The notes under the pieces are model-generated. The model saw only the letters and a list, made by a program, of their open reading frames with translations, made no database searches and was not told the DNA's origin. Below, piece after piece: positions 40,634-43,447 of a stretch of 43,447 nucleotides of DNA (position 1 is its first letter; each line of letters begins with the position of its first letter). A program made the position numbers and the translations under genes. This stretch comes from Deltaproteobacteria bacterium (GTDB lineage Bacteria > Desulfobacterota > Desulfobacteria > Desulfobacterales > JAFDCJ01), in NCBI GenBank assembly GCA_019312835.1, contig JAFDCJ010000119.1, positions 1-43,447 of the forward strand, in the 5' to 3' direction.

Positions 40634-41269
40634 ATGGAAATTAAGCAAATCAAATTGTCCAGAATGGCCATATTTTGTTATCTCATTGGCGACGAAACCA
40701 CCAAAACCTGTGCCCTGATCGATCCGGCCTTCGACACGGATCAAATCCTTGCCGCGGTACAACGGCGCCAATACCGAATCACTCACATCATCAACACCCA
40801 TGGCCATCCCGATCACACGGCCGGCAACCGCGCCCTCAAAGCGGCCACGGGTGCCCGGCTGCTCATTCATGAATTGGATGCTGATCGTCTGGGTACAGTG
40901 ATTCACCGTACTTTTTCCAGAATACTGGGCGGCAAAGGGTCTCCGCCACCGGACATTCGGCTGCACGATGCGGACGTGGTTCGGATCGGCGAGACCCAAT
41001 TGAAAGTTCTGCACACCCCGGGCCACACGCCGGGCAGCATCTGTATTTACGCTGACGGACATGTGTTTACGGGGGATACGCTTTTTGTGGGGGCGGTGGG
41101 AAGAGTTGATTTGCCGGGAGGATCGCGGCTGCAAATGCGCATGTCATTCCGGGAGAAAATATCCACCCTGCCGGCCAATACCGTCGTCTGGCCGGGGCAT
41201 GATTACGGCCCGGCGCCGACGTCAACCGTTGGGCACGAGCAACATTCCAATCCGTTTATCCCCTGGTAG
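40634..41269 (+). CDS. MBL-fold hydrolase (glyoxalase II-like)
   Basis: A 211-residue metallo-beta-lactamase fold with a full metal site: THGHPDHTAGN near residues 55-65, VLHTPGHTPGSICIY near 128-142, FTGDTLFVGAVGR near 147-159 and VWPGHDYGP near 186-194. It belongs to the glyoxalase II/persulfide dioxygenase-like group; in an anaerobe a thioesterase-type role is as likely as sulfur oxidation. The frame opens at TTG 40592, but ATG 40634 is the usual start. An extended -10 (TGGTATACT, 40615-40623) lies about 10 bases before it, so the mRNA may have a very short leader. Confidence 0.85.
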   Translation: MEIKQIKLSRMAIFCYLIGDETTKTCALIDPAFDTDQILAAVQRRQYRITHIINTHGHPDHTAGNRALKAATGARLLIHELDADRLGTVIHRTFSRILGGKGSPPPDIRLHDADVVRIGETQLKVLHTPGHTPGSICIYADGHVFTGDTLFVGAVGRVDLPGGSRLQMRMSFREKISTLPANTVVWPGHDYGPAPTSTVGHEQHSNPFIPW

Positions 41270-41275
41270 GATGAT

Positions 41276-41430
41276 TAGCAGCCATCTCAATAATAGGATT
41301 GTGTTTCAAGATTCCGTCTTCGCCCCAAGGCACCGCCGAGACATGCGCGGCGGGGGTGCGAGCTTCCCAGCATCGCTGGGCGGCCCATCAATTTTTATCG
41401 TCAACGGTGGGCCTTTTAAGATAGCTTCTA
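41276..41430. repeat. 155-bp inverted-repeat (MITE-like) element, copy 2
   Basis: The ends are TAGCAGCCATCTCAA and TTAAGATAGCTTCTA, matching those of the element at 347-494, with a different, GC-rich inside. It lies between the convergent MBL and cNMP genes and begins 6 bases after the MBL stop codon. Confidence 0.65.
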
Positions 41431-41449
41431 ATTCCCGGACGACATTTCG

Positions 41450-41869
41450 TCAGGTAATTGTCGGGTAAAGTTCGAGCAGACGATTGCCCAGCATTTCCGC
41501 CAGCCTTCTGAACAGCAGGGCTTCATTGGCCGGGTTTTTGTTCAGGATCTTGAGAAAGTTTTCCCGATCAAACCTGAGCAATTCCGTGGCCTCTCTGCAT
41601 TCAGCAGATGCGGAATACGTATCCCGTCCAATCAGACACGACCAGCCAATGATTTCGCCTGGATGCCGGGCCTGATATACCACCGGCCCGGTTTGGCCCA
41701 GACGGAGTCGCACCTGTCCTTTGAGTAAAACATAGAAATACCCGGCGCTATCCCCGACGCTAAAGAGAACATTTCCCGCATTGAGAGACATTTTTTCAGA
41801 GATATCCATGGCCTCGGTGGCAAAATCTTTGCCCATGCCCATGATGACGTCACCCATTTTCAAATACAT
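41450..41869 (-). CDS. Stand-alone cyclic-nucleotide-binding domain protein (no HTH)
   Basis: A 139-residue protein with only a cNMP-binding domain of the Crp/Fnr type: GNVLFSVGDSAGYFYVLLKGQVRLRL, then RHPGEIIGWSCLIGRDTYSASAECREATELLRFDRENFLKIL. It ends after the helix LFRRLAEMLGNRLLELY without the helix-turn-helix of a transcription factor. It may be a partner or sensor subunit. The frame starts at TTG 41908, but ATG 41869 follows AGGGGG by 10 bases. It is divergent from the sigma-54 promoter region at 42013-42151. Confidence 0.82.
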   Translation of the reverse strand: MYLKMGDVIMGMGKDFATEAMDISEKMSLNAGNVLFSVGDSAGYFYVLLKGQVRLRLGQTGPVVYQARHPGEIIGWSCLIGRDTYSASAECREATELLRFDRENFLKILNKNPANEALLFRRLAEMLGNRLLELYPTIT

Positions 41870-42012
41870 GGTCCGGTTCCCCCTCTCAACCAAAAATCCA
41901 AAAAACAAATTAAACCAACGTCATCCAATATCTTTCGGGATTATACTTGCCTAACTCTATAATAGTGCCCAATCCTGGCTTGTCGATAGGCGCGTTGACC
42001 CGCTACCCTAGG

Positions 42013-42063
42013 TATTTACAGGTGTTAACATGTAAGCTTAACACATATTAACACCTGTAAATA
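42013..42063. promoter_or_regulatory. Long palindromic site upstream of a sigma-54 promoter
   Basis: Perfect 16-bp arms TATTTACAGGTGTTAA (42013-42028) and TTAACACCTGTAAATA (42048-42063) with a 19-base spacer that holds a third TTAACAC (42038-42044). It lies 70-120 bases before the -24 box, where enhancer-binding proteins usually bind. The regulator is unknown. Confidence 0.7.
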
Positions 42064-42135
42064 TCGTTATCACCCTTGCCGGCCCATCTATTTTAAATTT
42101 GAAATAATTTCAGATAGTTAAAATTTTGTTAACCC

Positions 42136-42151
42136 TGGCACGATGCTTGCT
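42136..42151 (+). promoter_or_regulatory. Sigma-54 promoter (-24/-12)
   Basis: TGGCACGATGCTTGCT has the GG at 42137-42138 and the GC at 42149-42150, the exact 10-base spacing of an RpoN promoter. It lies 123 bases before the cytochrome-like gene. Confidence 0.85.
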
Positions 42152-42273
42152 ATTTGATTCGTTTGCCATCGGCATCAATGGGAAGCGGTTTATCATGTTT
42201 TTGGGTGTAAACTATAGAAACTTAACAATATCAAAGTCTTATTATAAATCAGCTCTCATCGCAAGGAGGAACT

Positions 42274-42618
42274 ATGATCAAGAAAGTTTTGTTCGTGTTA
42301 ACCGCATTCGTTTTCGTGTTTACTACGGTCGGCATCGGTCTGGCCCTTGAAAAAGGCAACAAACGCAAAGGCAAATATACCTACCGCAAGGTCTACAATG
42401 CCTGTTTTGAACGCGGAGAGGTGGCTTCCAAAACACCTCCCATCAGCCCGGCCGATAAGACCCAGGCAGAGTGGACCGCTCTTTTTGAATCCGCGGATTT
42501 TAAAGAGTTCGGATGCCAGGATGAGTGGAAAGAGCTGTCGGATCAGGCCGTAACCGACATCTATACCTACATGCATGACCATGCCGCCGACTCACCGACG
42601 CCGGCTAAATGTAAATAA
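42274..42618 (+). CDS. Secreted cytochrome c-like protein without a CxxCH site
   Basis: A 114-residue exported protein with a signal peptide (KKVLFVLTAFVFVFTTVGIGLA). The mature part has the build of a small cytochrome c family: GKYTYRKVYNACFERGEVASK, PPISPADKTQAEWTALFES and a final DIYTYMHDHAADSPTPAKC. However, the place where heme would bind reads NACFERGE, so there is no CxxCH. Three Cys remain. It could be a degenerate, heme-free relative. It is the first gene after the sigma-54 promoter and has AAGGAGG upstream. Confidence 0.75.
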   Translation: MIKKVLFVLTAFVFVFTTVGIGLALEKGNKRKGKYTYRKVYNACFERGEVASKTPPISPADKTQAEWTALFESADFKEFGCQDEWKELSDQAVTDIYTYMHDHAADSPTPAKCK

Positions 42619-42731
42619 GCCCGAGTTGGGCTGCGCCTGTTCCAGGCTTGAGGCTCGCATGCGGGCCTCAAAAATACCCTGTGGTTTCATTTGGCTAAAG
42701 AAATTATCAGACCAACAATGAGGAGGTAATT

Positions 42732-43447
42732 ATGAGCATCAAAAGATTTGCGGCATTATTCCTGTGTATCGGCCTTTTTATGGCCCTTGCCGTGGGATGT
42801 GCCACCACGAAACCGGCTGAGGATGCTGCCAAGGCGTCCCCGGCCGACTGGCAATTCCACGACATTGTGAACGTTGATTTTGTCATGCAGCACATCACCG
42901 TTCCCATGGCTGAAGACGTCATGATCATCGATGCCCGGCCCAAACGTGCCAAGTACGACAACGGCCACATTCCCGGGGCTGTCAGCATTCCCGACAGCCA
43001 GTTCGATAAGATGACCGCTGAGCTGCCCGCTAACAAAGATGCCTTGCTGATCTTTTACTGCGGCGGCCCCACCTGAAAGCTGAGCCACAAATCCGCCAGG
43101 AAGGCGGAAAAGCTCGGTTACACCAATGTTAAAGTATTTGCCGATGGTTTCCCGAAATACATGAAGGTAGCGGGCAACTATCCTTCGGTCTCCGTTGATT
43201 GGGTCAAGAAACAGATCGACAGTGGTGCCGACATGGTTCTGGTCGACTCCCGGCCCAAACGCAAAAAATACGACAACGGCCACATCCCCGGAGCTATCAG
43301 CATCCCGGACAGCCAGTTTGCCAAGATGACCGACCAGCTGCCCCAGGACAAGGGCAAGGTGCTGGTATTCTACTGCGGCGGGTTCAAATGCCCCCTGAGT
43401 CATAAATCGGCTAAAAAAGCCATCGATCTGGGCTACACCAACGTCAA
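42732..43447 (+). CDS. Tandem rhodanese lipoprotein, probable selenoprotein (Sec115), partial
   Basis: An exported protein with a lipoprotein signal (KRFAALFLCIGLFMALAVGC) and two rhodanese domains, each with a DxRPKRxKYDNGHIPGAxSIPDSQF motif. The first domain has FYCGGPT, then UGA (43074-43076), then KLSHKSARKAEKLGYTNV. The second has FYCGGFKCPLSHKSAKKAIDLGYTNV. So UGA stands exactly at a Cys of the sister domain, six residues after the loop Cys. A SECIS-type hairpin follows. The frame stays open to the window edge, where the gene is cut. It probably takes part in sulfur transfer in the periplasm. A simple stop (a pseudogene) would leave an oddly conserved second half. GAGGAGG precedes the start. 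Confidence 0.85.
43074..43115 (+). promoter_or_regulatory. Sec UGA codon with candidate bacterial SECIS hairpin
   Basis: TCCGCC (43092-43097) and GGCGGA (43103-43108) form a perfect 6-bp stem around the loop AGGAA. The G in second loop position is 23 bases after the UGA. GAGC (43082-43085) and GCTC (43112-43115) can extend the stem below an internal loop. This is a standard bacterial SECIS layout. Confidence 0.75.

Noticed and set aside
42646-42672. Hairpin TTGAGGCTCGCATGCGGGCC after the cytochrome-like gene
   Set aside because: Followed by AAAATACCC, not by T residues; termination between the two genes is not supported, so they may be cotranscribed.

Overview
The window looks like a chromosomal segment of an uncultured, strictly anaerobic sulfate reducer of the Desulfobacterota (Desulfobacterales-like). 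The main reason is a complete dsrMKJOP operon, which encodes the membrane complex that feeds electrons to the dissimilatory sulfite reductase pathway. The rplU-rpmA-obgE-proB-proA-nadD-rsfS housekeeping block and the two genes with apparent in-frame selenocysteine UGA codons fit the same group. Assignment below that level is not possible from the sequence alone.

Layout. 1-4.6 kb (minus strand): the 5' part of a TrmL-type tRNA methyltransferase, a small zinc-ribbon protein, a stand-alone pyruvate-kinase C-terminal-like domain, a thioredoxin-like [2Fe-2S] ferredoxin and a bis-MGD molybdo/tungsto-enzyme. 5.1-12.9 kb (plus): a STAS protein, a response regulator fused to a PP2C phosphatase, an RsbRD-N-domain protein, then dsrMKJOP closed by a strong terminator. 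13-18.4 kb: SAM methyltransferase and GNAT pair, an M50 site-2-type protease, a lipoprotein, an ODP-type diiron (oxygen-sensor-like) protein overlapping a second PP2C phosphatase, and a MarR regulator. 18.6-27.2 kb: the phosphate regulon, with phoU divergent from pstC-pstA-pstS-pstB and phoR/phoB on the minus strand. Four control regions there carry tandem 7-bp CTAACAA-like repeats with an exact 11-bp period, a clear Pho-box layout.

27.2-30.4 kb: a REP-associated tyrosine transposase (RAYT) element with 30-bp inverted ends lies between phoB and a well-formed minus-strand c-di-GMP-I riboswitch with its own terminator. Divergent from the riboswitch are an ArsR/SmtB repressor with a perfect 30-bp palindromic operator on its -10 box and a DUF318-type metal permease. 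In that permease UGA replaces the first Cys of the family's PLCSCG motif. 30.7-36.8 kb: the ribosomal, GTPase, proline and NAD housekeeping block. 37-41.3 kb: a restriction-endonuclease-like fold protein, arsM with an arsR that shares its operator, a sigma-factor remnant, a zinc-ribbon/HEAT protein and an MBL hydrolase. 41.4-43.4 kb: a lone cyclic-nucleotide-binding domain protein, then a sigma-54 promoter with an upstream palindromic site. These precede a cytochrome-like secreted protein and a tandem-rhodanese lipoprotein in which UGA replaces the Cys found at the same place in its second domain. That last gene runs off the window.

How it fits together. Sulfite-pathway electron transfer sits among partner-switching signalling parts (STAS, two PP2C phosphatases, RsbRD, ODP), suggesting redox or oxygen control. 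Phosphate uptake is one PhoB-controlled unit. Metal and arsenic handling uses two ArsR-type repressors. Intergenic regions are unusually rich in degenerate inverted-repeat families, at least eight of them. No rRNA, tRNA or CRISPR array was recognised.
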